NCBI GenBank assembly: GCA_943737045.1
Contig: CALSFV010000221.1
Coordinates: 124,001 to 188,000 of the forward strand
Source: Parapristionchus giblindavisi
Lineage: Eukaryota > Nematoda > Chromadorea > Rhabditida > Diplogasteridae
Length of the DNA: 64,000 bases
Reading direction: 5' to 3'
Shown: positions 10,766-26,078 of the stretch, in pieces
Position numbering within the stretch: the first letter of the stretch is position 1
How the letters are laid out: each line of letters opens with the position of its first letter
Notes under the pieces: generated by a model
Databases searched by the model: none
Seen by the model: the letters and a program-made list of their open reading frames with translations, nothing else
What the model was told of the DNA's origin: nothing
Position numbers and translations under genes: made by a program

Positions 10766-13700
10766 AATAATCTACACTTCAGTTCATGTCAAACTGTAAT
10801 CTTGTGTTGATTCCACAATGCCCTAAGTACAAAAGTAGCTTTCACTCTGATAAGACCAAAAGAATACCTGACATGAAAAATATTCTGCTAGACCCAGCGT
10901 GTCATATACCAAACGAAAGAGCAAAAAATTCTGAGTATTTTGCAACGTTCCATGTTGAACAACGGCCGCTCCAGCCGAATTAACAACATTGAACCATGCA
11001 TTTTTGGCATTAAAGAATTCGTGACACGCCAATATTTTAGCGAAACTTATCGTGTCATACACCACGTGAAAGAGCAAAAAATTCTGAGTATTTTGCAACG
11101 TTCCATGTTGAACAACGGCCGCTCCAGCCGAATTAACGACATTGAACCATGCATTTTTGGCATTGAAGAATTCGTGACATGCCAATATTTTAGCGAAACT
11201 TATCGTGTCATACACCACGTGAAAGAGCAAAAAATTCTGAATAATCTACACTTCAGTTCATGTCAAACTGTAATCTTGTGTTGATTCCACAATGCCCAAA
11301 GTACAAAAGTAGCTTTCACTCTGATAAGACCAAAAGAATACCTGACATGAAAAAGTTTCTGCTAGACCCAGCGTGTCATATACCAAACGAAAGAGCAAAA
11401 AATTCTGAGTATTTTGCAACGTTCCATGTTGAACAACGGCCGCTCCAGCCGAATTAACAACATTGAACCATGCATTTTTGGCATTAAAGAATTCGTGACA
11501 CGCCAATATTTTAGCGAAACTTATCGTGTCATACACCACGTGAAAGAGCAAAAAATTTTGAATAATCTACACTTCAGTTCATGTCAAACTGTAATCTTGT
11601 GTTGATTCCACAATGCCCTAAGTACAAAAGTAGCTTTCACACTGATAAGAACAAAAGAAAACCTGACATGAAAAATTTTCTGCTAGACCCAGCGTGTCAT
11701 ATACCAAACGAAAGAGCAAAAAATTCTGAGTATTTTGCAACGTTCCATGTTGAACAACGGCCGCTCCAGCCGAATTAACAACATTGAACCATGCATTTTT
11801 GGCATTAAAGAATTCGTGACACGCCAATATTTTAGCGAAACTTATCGTGTCATACACCACGTGAAACAGCAAAAATTTTTGAATAATCTACACTTCAGTT
11901 CATGTCAAACTGTAATCTTGTGTTGATTCCACAATGCCCTAAGTACAAAAGTAGCTTTCACTCTGATAAGACCAAAAGAATACCTGACATGAAAAATATT
12001 CTGCTAGACCCAGCGTGTCATATACCAAACGAAAGAGCAAAAAATTCTGAGTATTTTGCAACGTTCCATGTTGAACAACGGCCGCTCCAGCCGAATTAAC
12101 AACATTGAACCATGCATTTTTGGCATTAAAGAATTCGTGACACGCCAATATTTTAGCGAAACTTATCGTGTCATACACCACGTGAAAGAGCAAAAAATTC
12201 TGAGTATTTTGCAACGTTCCATGTTGAACAACGGCCGCTCCAGCCGAATTAACGACATTGAACCATGCATTTTTGGCATTAAAGAATTCGTGACACGCCA
12301 ATATTTTAGCGAAACTTATCGTGTCATACACCACGTGAAAGAGCAAAAAATTTTGAATAATCTACACTTCAGTTCATGTCAAACTGTAATCTTGTGTTGA
12401 TTCCACAATGCCCTAAGTACAAAAGTAGCTTTCACACTGATAAGAACAAAAGAAAACCTGACATGAAAAATTTTCTGCTAGACCCAGCGTGTCATATACC
12501 AAACGAAAGAGCAAAAAAATTCTGAGTATTTTGCAACGTTCCATGTTGAACAACGGCCGCTCCAGCCGAATTAACAACATTGAACCATGCATTTTTGGCA
12601 TTAAAGAATTCGTGACACGCCAATATTTTAGCGAAACTTATCGTGTCATACACCACGTGAAAGAGCAAAAAATTTTGAATAATCTACACTTCAGTTCATG
12701 TCAAACTGTAATCTTGTGTTGATTCCACAATGCCCTAAGTACAAAAGTAGCTTTCACACTGATAAGAACAAAAGAAAACCTGACATGAAAAATTTTCTGC
12801 TAGACCCAGCGTGTCATATACCAAACGAAAGAGCAAAAAATTCTGAGTATTTTGCAACGTTCCATGTTGAACAACGGCCGCTCCAGCCGAATTAACGACA
12901 TTGAACCATGCATTTTTGGCATTGAAGAATTCGTGACACGCCAATATTTTAGCGAAACTTATCGTGTCATACACCACGTGAAAGAGCAAAAAATTCTGAG
13001 TATTTTGCAACGTTCCATGTTGAACAACGGCCGCTCCAGCCGAATTAACGACATTGAACCAAGCATTTTTGGCATTGAAGAATTCGTGACATGCCAATAT
13101 TTTAGCGAAACTTATCGTGTCATACACCACGTGAAAGAGAAAAAAATTCTGAATAATCTACACTACAGTTCATGTCAAACTGTAATCTTGTGTTGATTCG
13201 ACAATGCCCTAAGTACAAAAGTAGCTTTCACTCTGATAAGACCAAAAGAATACCTGACATGAAAAATTTTCTGCTAGACCCAGCGTGTTATATATCAAAC
13301 GAAAGAGCAAAAAATTCTGAGTATTTTGCAACGTTCCATGTTGAACAACGGCCGCTCCAGCCGAATTAACAACATTGAACCATGCATTTTAGGCATTAAA
13401 GAATTCGTGACACGCCAATATTTTAGCGAAACTTATCGTGTCATACACCACGCGAAAGAGCAAAAAATTCTGAATAATCTACACTTCAGTTCATGTCAAA
13501 CTGTAATCTTGTGTTGATTCCACAATGCCCTAAGTACAAAAGTAGCTTTCACTCTGATAAGACCAAAAGAATACCTGACATGAAAAATTTTCTGCTAGAC
13601 CCAGCGTGTCATTCACCAAACGAAAGAGCAGAAAAATTCTGAGTATTTTGCAACGTTCCATGTTGAACAACGGCCGCTCCAGCCGAATTAACAACATTGA

Positions 13701-16503
13701 ACCATGCATTTTTGGCATTAAAGAATTCGTGACACGCCAATATTTTAGCGAAACTTATCGTGTCATACACCACGTGAAAGAGCAAAAAATTCTGAATAAT
13801 CTACACTTCAGTTCATGTCAAACTGTAATCTTGTGTTGATTCCACAATGCCCTAAGTACAAAAGTAGCTTTCACTCTGATAAGACCAAAAGAATACCTGA
13901 CATGAAAAATATTCTGCTAGACCCAGCGTGTCATATACCAAACGAAAGAGCAAAAAATTCTGAGTATTTTGCAACGTTCCATGTTGAACAACGGCCGCTC
14001 CAGCCGAATTAACAACATTGAACCATGCATTTTTGGCATTAAAGAATTCGTGACACGCCAATATTTTAGCGAAACTTATCGTGTCATACACCACGTGAAA
14101 GAGCAAAAAATTCTGAGTATTTTGCAACGTTCCATGTTGAACAACGGCCGCTCCAGCCGAATTAACGACATTGAACCATGCATTTTTGGCATTGAAGAAT
14201 TCGTGACATGCCAATATTTTAGCGAAACTTATCGTGTCATACACCACGTGAAAGAGCAAAAAATTCTGAATAATCTACACTTCAGTTCATGTCAAACTGT
14301 AATCTTGTGTTGATTCCACAATGCCCAAAGTACAAAAGTAGCTTTCACTCTGATAAGACCAAAAGAATACCTGACATGAAAAAGTTTCTGCTAGACCCAG
14401 CGTGTCATATACCAAACGAAAGAGCAAAAAATTCTGAGTATTTTGCAACGTTCCATGTTGAACAACGGCCGCTCCAGCCGAATTAACAACATTGAACCAT
14501 GCATTTTTGGCATTAAAGAATTCGTGACACGCCAATATTTTAGCGAAACTTATCGTGTCATACACCACGTGAAAGAGCAAAAAATTTTGAATAATCTACA
14601 CTTCAGTTCATGTCAAACTGTAATCTTGTGTTGATTCCACAATGCCCTAAGTACAAAAGTAGCTTTCACACTGATAAGAACAAAAGAAAACCTGACATGA
14701 AAAATTTTCTGCTAGACCCAGCGTGTCATATACCAAACGAAAGAGCAAAAAAATTCTGAGTATTTTGCAACGTTCCATGTTGAACAACGGCCGCTCCAGC
14801 CGAATTAACGACATTGAACCATGCATTTTTGGCATTGAAGAATTCGTGACACGCCAATATTTTAGCGAAACTTATCGTGTCATACACCACGTGAAAGAGC
14901 AAAAAATTCTGAGTATTTTGCAACGTTCCATGTTGAACAACGGCCGCTCCAGCCGAATTAACGACATTGAACCAAGCATTTTTGGCATTGAAGAATTCGT
15001 GACATGCCAATATTTTAGCGAAACTTATCGTGTCATACACCACGTGAAAGAGAAAAAAATTCTGAATAATCTACACTACAGTTCATGTCAAACTGTAATC
15101 TTGTGTTGATTCGACAATGCCCTAAGTACAAAAGTAGCTTTCACTCTGATAAGACCAAAAGAATACCTGACATGAAAAATTTTCTGCTAGACCCAGCGTG
15201 TTATATATCAAACGAAAGAGCAAAAAATTCTGAGTATTTTGCAACGTTCCATGTTGAACAACGGCCGCTCCAGCCGAATTAACAACATTGAACCATGCAT
15301 TTTAGGCATTAAAGAATTCGTGACACGCCGATATTTTAGCGAAACTTATCGTGTCATACACCACGCGAAAGAGCAAAAAATTCTGAATAATCTACACTTC
15401 AGTTCATGTCAAACTGTAATCTTGTGTTGATTCCACAATGCCCTAAGTACAAAAGTAGCTTTCACTCTGATAAGACCAAAAGAATACCTGACATGAAAAA
15501 TTTTCTGCTAGACCCAGCGTGTCATATACCAAACGAAAGAGCAGAAAAATTCTGAGTATTTTGCAACGTTCCATGTTGAACAACGGCCGCTCCAGCCGAA
15601 TTAACAACATTGAACCATGCATTTTTGGCATTAAAGAATTCGTGACACGCCAATATTTTAGCGAAACTTATCGTGTCATACACCACGTGAAAGAGCAAAA
15701 AATTTTGAATAATCTACACTTCAGTTCATGTCAAACTGTAATCTTGTGTTGATTCCACAATGCCCTAAGTACAAAAGTAGCTTTCACACTGATAAGAACA
15801 AAAGAAAACCTGACATGAAAAATTTTCTGCTAGACCCAGCGTGTCATATACCAAACGAAAGAGCAAAAAAATTCTGAGTATTTTGCAACGTTCCATGTTG
15901 AACAACGGCCGCTCCAGCCGAATTAACGACATTGAACCATGCATTTTTGGCATTGAAGAATTCGTGACATGCCAATATTTTAGCGAAACTTATCGTGTCA
16001 TACACCACGTGAAAGAGCAAAAAATTCTGAGTATTTTGCAACGTTCCATGTTGAACAACGGCCGCTCCAGCCGAATTAACGACATTGAACCAAGCATTTT
16101 TGGCATTGAAGAATTCGTGACATGCCAATATTTTAGCGAAACTTATCGTGTCATACACCACGTGAAAGAGAAAAAAATTCTGAATAATCTACACTACAGT
16201 TCATGTCAAACTGTAATCTTGTGTTGATTCGACAATGCCCTAAGTACAAAAGTAGCTTTCACTCTGATAAGACCAAAAGAATACCTGACATGAAAAATTT
16301 TCTGCTAGACCCAGCGTGTTATATATCAAACGAAAGAGCAAAAAATTCTGAGTATTTTGCAACGTTCCATGTTGAACAACGGCCGCTCCAGCCGAATTAA
16401 CAACATTGAACCATGCATTTTAGGCATTAAAGAATTCGTGACACGCCAATATTTTAGCGAAACTTATCGTGTCATACACCACGCGAAAGAGCAAAAAATT
16501 CTG
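10766..16503 (+). repeat. Mixed units 3-2-2-3-2-3-2-2-3-2-3-2-2-3-2
   Basis: Fifteen units with no simple local period. 13.8-15.4 kb matches 26.1-27.7 kb (offset 12,284). Private changes: cattcaccaaac at 13,612, cgccgatattt near 15,330 and gtgaaacagcaaaaattt near 11,865. Confidence 0.8.
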
Positions 16504-19060
16504 AATAATCTACACTTCAGTTCATGTCAAACTGTAATCTTGTGTTGATTCCACAATGCCCTAAGTACAAAAGTAGCTTTCACTCTGATAAGACCAAAAG
16601 AATACCTGACATGAAAAATTTTCTGCTAGACCCAGCGTGTCATATACCAAACGAAAGAGCAGAAAAATTCTGAGTATTTTGCAACGTTCCATGTTGAACA
16701 ACGGCCGCTCCAGCCGAATTAACAACATTGAACCATGCATTTTTGGCATTAAAGAATTCGTGACACGCCAATATTTTAGCGAAACTTATCGTGTCATACA
16801 CCACGTGAAAGAGCAAAAAATTCTGAATAATCTACACTTCAGTTCATGTCAAACTGTAATCTTGTGTTGATTCCACAATGCCCTAAGTACAAAAGTAGCT
16901 TTCACTCTGATAAGACCAAAAGAATACCTGACATGAAAAATATTCTGCTAGACCCAGCGTGTCATATACCAAACGAAAGAGCAAAAAATTCTGAGTATTT
17001 TGCAACGTTCCATGTTGAACAACGGCCGCTCCAGCCGAATTAACAACATTGAACCATGCATTTTTGGCATTAAAGAATTCGTGACACGCCAATATTTTAG
17101 CGAAACTTATCGTGTCATACACCACGTGAAAGAGCAAAAAATTTTGAATAATCTACACTTCAGTTCATGTCAAACTGTAATCTTGTGTTGATTCCACAAT
17201 GCCCTAAGTACAAAAGTAGCTTTCACACTGATAAGAACAAAAGAAAACCTGACATGAAAAATTTTTTGCTAGACCCAGCGTGTTATATATCAAACGAAAG
17301 AGCAAAAAAATTCTGAGTATTTTGCAACGTTCCATGTTGAACAACGGCCGCTCCAGCCGAATTAACGACATTGAACCATGCATTTTTGGCATTGAAGAAT
17401 TCGTGACACGCCAATATTTTAGCGAAACTTATCGTGTCATACACCACGTGAAAGAGCAAAAAATTCTGAGTATTTTGCAACGTTCCATGTTGAACAACGG
17501 CCGCTCCAGCCGAATTAACGACATTGAACCAAGCATTTTTGGCATTGAAGAATTCGTGACATGCCAATATTTTAGCGAAACTTATCGTGTCATACACCAC
17601 GTGAAAGAGAAAAAAATTCTGAATAATCTACACTACAGTTCATGTCAAACTGTAATCTTGTGTTGATTCGACAATGCCCTAAGTACAAAAGTAGCTTTCA
17701 CTCTGATAAGACCAAAAGAATACCTGACATGAAAAATTTTCTGCTAGACCCAGCGTGTTATATATCAAACGAAAGAGCAAAAAATTCTGAGTATTTTGCA
17801 ACGTTCCATGTTGAACAACGGCCGCTCCAGCCGAATTAACAACATTGAACCATGCATTTTAGGCATTAAAGAATTCGTGACACGCCAATATTTTAGCGAA
17901 ACTTATCGTGTCATACACCACGCGAAAGAGCAAAAAATTCTGAATAATCTACACTTCAGTTCATGTCAAACTGTAATCTTGTGTTGATTCCACAATGCCC
18001 TAAGTACAAAAGTAGCTTTCACTCTGATAAGACCAAAAGAATACCTGACATGAAAAATTTTCTGCTAGACCCTGCGTGTCATATACCAAACGAAAGAGCA
18101 GAAAAATTCTGAGTATTTTGCAACGTTCCATGTTGAACAACGGCCGCTCCAGCCGAATTAACAACATTGAACCATGCATTTTTGGCATTAAAGAATTCGT
18201 GACACGCCAATATTTTAGCGAAACTTATCGTGTCATACACCACGTGAAAGAGCAAAAAATTCTGAATAATCTACACTTCAGATCATGTCAAACTGTAATC
18301 TTGTGTTGATTCCACAATGCCCTAAGTACAAAAGTAGCTTTCACTCTGATAAGACCAAAAGAATACCTGACATGAAAAATATTCTGCTAGACCCAGCGTG
18401 TCATATACCAAACGAAAGAGCAAAAAATTCTGAGTATTTTGCAACGTTCCATGTTGAACAACGGCCGCTCCAGCCGAATTAACAACATTGAACCATGCAT
18501 TTTTGGCATTAAAGAATTCGTGACACGCCAATATTTTAGCGAAACTTATCGTGTCATACACCACGTGAAAGAGCAAAAAATTTTGAATAATCTACACTTC
18601 AGTTCATGTCAAACTGTAATCTTGTGTTGATTCCACAATGCCCTAAGTACAAAAGTAGCTTTCACACTGATAAGAACAAAAGAAAACCTGACATGAAAAA
18701 TTTTCTGCTAGACCCAGCGTGTTATATATCAAACGAAAGAGCAAAAAAATTCTGAGTATTTTGCAACGTTCCATGTTGAACAACGGCCGCTCCAGCCGAA
18801 TTAACGACATTGAACCATGCATTTTTGGCATTGAAGAATTCGTGACACGCCAATATTTTAGCGAAACTTATCGTGTCATACACCACGTGAAAGAGCAAAA
18901 AATTCTGAGTATTTTGCAACGTTCCATGTTGAACAACGGCCGCTCCAGCCGAATTAACGACATTGAACCAAGCATTTTTGGCATTGAAGAATTCGTGACA
19001 TGCCAATATTTTAGCGAAACTTATCGTGTCATACACCACGTGAAAGAGAAAAAAATTCTG
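16504..19060 (+). repeat. Units 2-2-3-2-2-2-3 (1,439-bp repeat, ~1.8 copies)
   Basis: The 1,439-bp 2-2-3-2 order restarts at 17,943 and then switches after the last trimer. 15.84-19.1 kb matches 19.99-23.25 kb at offset 4,149. Private change: ccctgcgtg near 18,071. Confidence 0.8.
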
Positions 19061-20652
19061 AATAATCTACACTACAGTTCATGTCAAACTGTAATCTTGT
19101 GTTGATTCGACAATGCCCTAAGTACAAAAGTAGCTTTCACTCTGATAAGACCAAAAGAATACCTGACATGAAAAATTTTCTGCTAGACCCAGCGTGTCAT
19201 ATACCAAACGAAAGAGCAAAAAAATTCTGAGTATTTTGCAACGTTCCATGTTGAACAACGGCCGCTCCAGCCGAATTAACGACATTGAACCATGCATTTT
19301 TGGCATTGAAGAATTCGTGACACGCCAATATTTTAGCGAAACTTATCGTGTCATACACCACGTGAAAGAGCAAAAAATTCTGAGTATTTTGCAACGTTCC
19401 ATGTTGAACAACGGCCGCTCCAGCCGAATTAACGACATTGAACCAAGCATTTTTGGCATTGAAGAATTCGTGACATGCCAATATTTTAGCGAAACTTATC
19501 GTGTCATACACCACGTGAAAGAGAAAAAAATTCTGAATAATCTACACTACAGTTCATGTCAAACTGTAATCTTGTGTTGATTCCACAATGCCCAAAGTAC
19601 AAAAGTAGCTTTCACTCTGATAAGACCAAAAGAATACCTGACATGAAAAAGTTTCTGCTAGACCCAGCGTGTCATATACCAAACGAAAGAGCAAAAAATT
19701 CTGAGTATTTTGCAACGTTCCATGTTGAACAACGGCCGCTCCAGCCGAATTAACAACATTGAACCATGCATTTTTGGCATTAAAGAATTCGTGACACGCC
19801 AATATTTTAGCGAAACTTATCGTGTCATACACCACGTGAAAGAGTAAAAAATTTTGAATAATCTACACTTCAGTTCATGTCAAACTGTAATCTTGTGTTG
19901 ATTCGACAATGCCCTAAGTACAAAAGTAGCTTTCACTCTGATAAGACCAAAAGAATACCTGACATGAAAAATTTTCTGCTAGACCCAGCGTGTCATATAC
20001 CAAACGAAAGAGCAAAAAAATTCTGAGTATTTTGCAACGTTCCATGTTGAACAACGGCCGCTCCAGCCGAATTAACGACATTGAACCATGCATTTTTGGC
20101 ATTGAAGAATTCGTGACACGCCAATATTTTAGCGAAACTTATCGTGTCATACACCACGTGAAAGAGCAAAAAATTCTGAGTATTTTGCAACGTTCCATGT
20201 TGAACAACGGCCGCTCCAGCCGAATTAACGACATTGAACCAAGCATTTTTGGCATTGAAGAATTCGTGACATGCCAATATTTTAGCGAAACTTATCGTGT
20301 CATACACCACGTGAAAGAGAAAAAAATTCTGAATAATCTACACTACAGTTCATGTCAAACTGTAATCTTGTGTTGATTCGACAATGCCCTAAGTACAAAA
20401 GTAGCTTTCACTCTGATAAGACCAAAAGAATACCTGACATGAAAAATTTTCTGCTAGACCCAGCGTGTTATATATCAAACGAAAGAGCAAAAAATTCTGA
20501 GTATTTTGCAACGTTCCATGTTGAACAACGGCCGCTCCAGCCGAATTAACAACATTGAACCATGCATTTTAGGCATTAAAGAATTCGTGACACGCCAATA
20601 TTTTAGCGAAACTTATCGTGTCATACACCACGCGAAAGAGCAAAAAATTCTG
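19061..20652 (+). repeat. Units 3-2-3-2
   Basis: Two trimers and two dimers. The first dimer carries cccaaagtac and a private gagtaaaaaatt (near 19,843) in place of gagcaaaaaatt. Confidence 0.8.
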
Positions 20653-23530
20653 AATAATCTACACTTCAGTTCATGTCAAACTGTAATCTTGTGTTGATTC
20701 CACAATGCCCTAAGTACAAAAGTAGCTTTCACTCTGATAAGACCAAAAGAATACCTGACATGAAAAATTTTCTGCTAGACCCAGCGTGTCATATACCAAA
20801 CGAAAGAGCAGAAAAATTCTGAGTATTTTGCAACGTTCCATGTTGAACAACGGCCGCTCCAGCCGAATTAACAACATTGAACCATGCATTTTTGGCATTA
20901 AAGAATTCGTGACACGCCAATATTTTAGCGAAACTTATCGTGTCATACACCACGTGAAAGAGCAAAAAATTCTGAATAATCTACACTTCAGTTCATGTCA
21001 AACTGTAATCTTGTGTTGATTCCACAATGCCCTAAGTACAAAAGTAGCTTTCACTCTGATAAGACCAAAAGAATACCTGACATGAAAAATATTCTGCTAG
21101 ACCCAGCGTGTCATATACCAAACGAAAGAGCAAAAAATTCTGAGTATTTTGCAACGTTCCATGTTGAACAACGGCCGCTCCAGCCGAATTAACAACATTG
21201 AACCATGCATTTTTGGCATTAAAGAATTCGTGACACGCCAATATTTTAGCGAAACTTATCGTGTCATACACCACGTGAAAGAGCAAAAAATTTTGAATAA
21301 TCTACACTTCAGTTCATGTCAAACTGTAATCTTGTGTTGATTCCACAATGCCCTAAGTACAAAAGTAGCTTTCACACTGATAAGAACAAAAGAAAACCTG
21401 ACATGAAAAATTTTTTGCTAGACCCAGCGTGTTATATATCAAACGAAAGAGCAAAAAAATTCTGAGTATTTTGCAACGTTCCATGTTGAACAACGGCCGC
21501 TCCAGCCGAATTAACGACATTGAACCATGCATTTTTGGCATTGAAGAATTCGTGACACGCCAATATTTTAGCGAAACTTATCGTGTCATACACCACGTGA
21601 AAGAGCAAAAAATTCTGAGTATTTTGCAACGTTCCATGTTGAACAACGGCAGCTTCAGCCGAATTAACGACATTGAACCAAGCATTTTTGGCATTGAAGA
21701 ATTCGTGACATGCCAATATTTTAGCGAAACTTATCGTGTCATACACCACGTGAAAGAGAAAAAAATTCTGAATAATCTACACTACAGTTCATGTCAAACT
21801 GTAATCTTGTGTTGATTCGACAATGCCCTAAGTACAAAAGTAGCTTTCACTCTGATAAGACCAAAAGAATACCTGACATGAAAAATTTTCTGCTAGACCC
21901 AGCGTGTTATATATCAAACGAAAGAGCAAAAAATTCTGAGTATTTTGCAACGTTCCATGTTGAACAACGGCCGCTCCAGCCGAATTAACAACATTGAACC
22001 ATGCATTTTAGGCATTAAAGAATTCGTGACACGCCAATATTTTAGCGAAACTTATCGTGTCATACACCACGCGAAAGAGCAAAAAATTCTGAATAATCTA
22101 CACTTCAGTTCATGTCAAACTGTAATCTTGTGTTGATTCCACAATGCCCTAAGTACAAAAGTAGCTTTCACTCTGATAAGACCAAAAGAATACCTGACAT
22201 GAAAAATTTTCTGCTAGACCCAGCGTGTCATATACCAAACGAAAGAGCAGAAAAATTCTGAGTATTTTGCAACGTTCCATGTTGAACAACGGCCGCTCCA
22301 GCCGAATTAACAACATTGAACCATGCATTTTTGGCATTAAAGAATTCGTGACACGCCAATATTTTAGCGAAACTTATCGTGTCATACACCACGTGAAAGA
22401 GCAAAAAATTCTGAATAATCTACACTTCAGATCATGTCAAACTGTAATCTTGTGTTGATTCCACAATGCCCTAAGTACAAAAGTAGCTTTCACTCTGATA
22501 AGACCAAAAGAATACCTGACATGAAAAATATTCTGCTAGACCCAGCGTGTCATATACCAAACGAAAGAGCAAAAAATTCTGAGTATTTTGCAACGTTCCA
22601 TGTTGAACAACGGCCGCTCCAGCCGAATTAACAACATTGAACCATGCATTTTTGGCATTAAAGAATTCGTGACACGCCAATATTTTAGCGAAACTTATCG
22701 TGTCATACACCACGTGAAAGAGCAAAAAATTTTGAATAATCTACACTTCAGTTCATGTCAAACTGTAATCTTGTGTTGATTCCACAATGCCCTAAGTACA
22801 AAAGTAGCTTTCACACTGATAAGAACAAAAGAAAACCTGACATGAAAAATTTTCTGCTAGACCCAGCGTGTTATATATCAAACGAAAGAGCAAAAAAATT
22901 CTGAGTATTTTGCAACGTTCCATGTTGAACAACGGCCGCTCCAGCCGAATTAACGACATTGAACCATGCATTTTTGGCATTGAAGAATTCGTGACACGCC
23001 AATATTTTAGCGAAACTTATCGTGTCATACACCACGTGAAAGAGCAAAAAATTCTGAGTATTTTGCAACGTTCCATGTTGAACAACGGCCGCTCCAGCCG
23101 AATTAACGACATTGAACCAAGCATTTTTGGCATTGAAGAATTCGTGACATGCCAATATTTTAGCGAAACTTATCGTGTCATACACCACGTGAAAGAGAAA
23201 AAAATTCTGAATAATCTACACTACAGTTCATGTCAAACTGTAATCTTGTGTTGATTCGACAATGCCCTAAGTACAAAAGTAGCTTTCACTCTGATAAGAC
23301 CAAAAGAATACCTGACATGAAAAATTTTCTGCTAGACCCAGCGTGTTATATATCAAACGAAAGAGCAAAAAATTCTGAGTATTTTGCAACGTTCCATGTT
23401 GAACAACGGCCGCTCCAGCCGAATTAACAACATTGAACCATGCATTTTAGGCATTAAAGAATTCGTGACACGCCAATATTTTAGCGAAACTTATCGTGTC
23501 ATACACCACGCGAAAGAGCAAAAAATTCTG
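20653..23530 (+). repeat. 1,439-bp higher-order repeat, 2 copies
   Basis: Two tandem copies (20,653 and 22,092) of order AB (322), AB (321), ABB (475), AB (321). They differ at a few sites: a local ggcagcttcagcc change near 21,650 and a T-rich aaaaattttttgc in copy 1. The pair matches 37,387-40,264 at offset 16,734. Confidence 0.85.
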
Positions 23531-26078
23531 AATAATCTACACTTCAGTTCATGTCAAACTGTAATCTTGTGTTGATTCCACAATGCCCTAAGTACAAAAG
23601 TAGCTTTCACTCTGATAAGACCAAAAGAATACCTGACATGAAAAATTTTCTGCTAGACCCAGCGTGTCATATACCAAACGAAAGAGCAGAAAAATTCTGA
23701 GTATTTTGCAACGTTCCATGTTGAACAACGGCCGCTCCAGCCGAATTAACAACATTGAACCATGCATTTTTGGCATTAAAGAATTCGTGACACGCCAATA
23801 TTTTAGCGAAACTTATCGTGTCATACACCACGTGAAAGAGCAAAAAATTCTGAATAATCTACACTTCAGATCATGTCAAACTGTAATCTTGTGTTGATTC
23901 CACAATGCCCTAAGTACAAAAGTAGCTTTCACTCTGATAAGACCAAAAGAATACCTGACATGAAAAATTTTCTGCTAGACCCAGCGTGTCATATATCAAA
24001 CGAAAGAGCAAAAAATTCTGAGTATTTTGCAACGTTCCATGTTGAACAACGGCCGCTCCAGCCGAATTAACAACATTGAACCATGCATTTTTGGCATTAA
24101 AGAATTCGTGACACGCCAATATTTTAGCGAAACTTATCGTGTCATACACCACGTGAAAGAGCAAAAAATTCTGAGTATTTTGCAACGTTCCATGTTGAAC
24201 AACGGCCGCTCCAGCCGAATTAACAACATTGAACCATGCATTTTAGGCATTAAAGAATTCGTGACACGCCAATATTTTAGCGAAACTTATCGTGTCATAC
24301 ACCACGCGAAAGAGCAAAAAATTCTGAATAATCTACACTTCAGTTCATGTCAAACTGTAATCTTGTGTTGATTCCACAATGCCCTAAGTACAAAAGTAGC
24401 TTTCACTCTGATAAGACCAAAAGAATACCTGACATGAAAAATTTTCTGCTAGACCCAGCGTGTCATATACCAAACGAAAGAGCAGAAAAATTCTGAGTAT
24501 TTTGCAACGTTCCATGTTGAACAACGGCCGCTCCAGCCGAATTAACAACATTGAACCATGCATTTTTGGCATTAAAGAATTCGTGACACGCCAATATTTT
24601 AGCGAAACTTATCGTGTCATACACCACGTGAAAGAGCAAAAAATTCTGAATAATCTACACTTCAGTTCATGTCAAACTGTAATCTTGTGTTGATTCCACA
24701 ATGCCCTAAGTACAAAAGTAGCTTTCACTCTGATAAGACCAAAAGAATACCTGACATGAAAAATATTCTGCTAGACCCAGCGTGTCATATACCAAACGAA
24801 AGAGCAAAAAATTTTGAGTATTTTGCAACGTTCCATGTTGAACAACGGCCGCTCCAGCCGAATTAACAACATTGAACCATGCATTTTTGGCATTAAAGAA
24901 TTCGTGACACGCCAATATTTTAGCGAAACTTATCGTGTCATACACCACGTGAAAGAGCAAAAAATTCTGAGTATTTTGCAACGTTCCATGTTGAACAACG
25001 GCCGCTCCAGCCGAATTAACGACATTGAACCATGCATTTTTGGCATTGAAGAATTCGTGACATGCCAATATTTTAGCGAAACTTATCGTGTCATACACCA
25101 CGTGAAAGAGAAAAAATTCTGAATAATCTACACTTCAGTTCATGTCAAACTGTAATCTTGTGTTGATTCCACAATGCCCTAAGTACAAAAGTAGCTTTCA
25201 CTCTGATAAGACCAAAAGAATACCTGACATGAAAAATTTTCTGCTAGACCCAGCGTGTTATATATCAAACGAAAGAGCAAAAAATTCTGAGTATTTTGCA
25301 ACGTTCCATGTTGAACAACGGCCGCTTCAGCCGAATTAACGACATTGAACCATGCATTTTTGGCATTGAAGAATTCGTGACACGCCAATATTTTAGCGAA
25401 ACTTATCGTGTCATACACCACGTGAAAAAGCAAAAAATTCTAAATAATCTACACTTCAGTTCATGTCAAACTGTAATCTTGTGTTGATTCCACAATGCCC
25501 AAAGTAGCTTTCACACTGATAAGAACAAAAGAAAACCTGACATGAAAAATTTTCTGCTAGACCCAGCGTGTTATATATCAAACGAAAGAGCAAAAAAATT
25601 CTGAGTATTTTGCAACGTTCCATGTTGAACAACGGCCGCTCCAGCCGAATTAACGACATTGAACCATGCATTTTTGGCATTGAAGAATTCGTGACACGCC
25701 AATATTTTAGCGAAACTTATCGTGTCATACACCACGTGAAAGAGCAAAAAATTCTGAATAATCTACACTTCAGATCATGTCAAACTGTAATCTTGTGTTG
25801 ATTCCACAATGCCCTAAGTACAAAAGTAGCTTTCACTCTGATAAGACCAAAAGAATACCTGACATGAAAAATATTCTGCTAGACCCAGCGTGTCATATAC
25901 CAAACGAAAGAGCAGAAAAATTCTGAGTATTTTGCAACGTTCCATGTTGAACAACGGCCGCTCCAGCCGAATTAACAACATTGAACCATGCATTTTTGGC
26001 ATTAAAGAATTCGTGACACGCCAATATTTTAGCGAAACTTATCGTGTCATACACCACGTGAAAGAGCAAAAAATTCTG
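23531..26078 (+). repeat. Mixed units 2-3-2-3-2-2-2
   Basis: Seven units, including one shortened to 314 bp by loss of 8 bp near 25,501. About 23.9-25.49 kb matches 42.07-43.66 kb at offset 18,172, sharing rare variants such as gcaaaaaattttgag, gagaaaaaattctg, ggccgcttcagcc and gtgaaaaagc. Confidence 0.8.
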
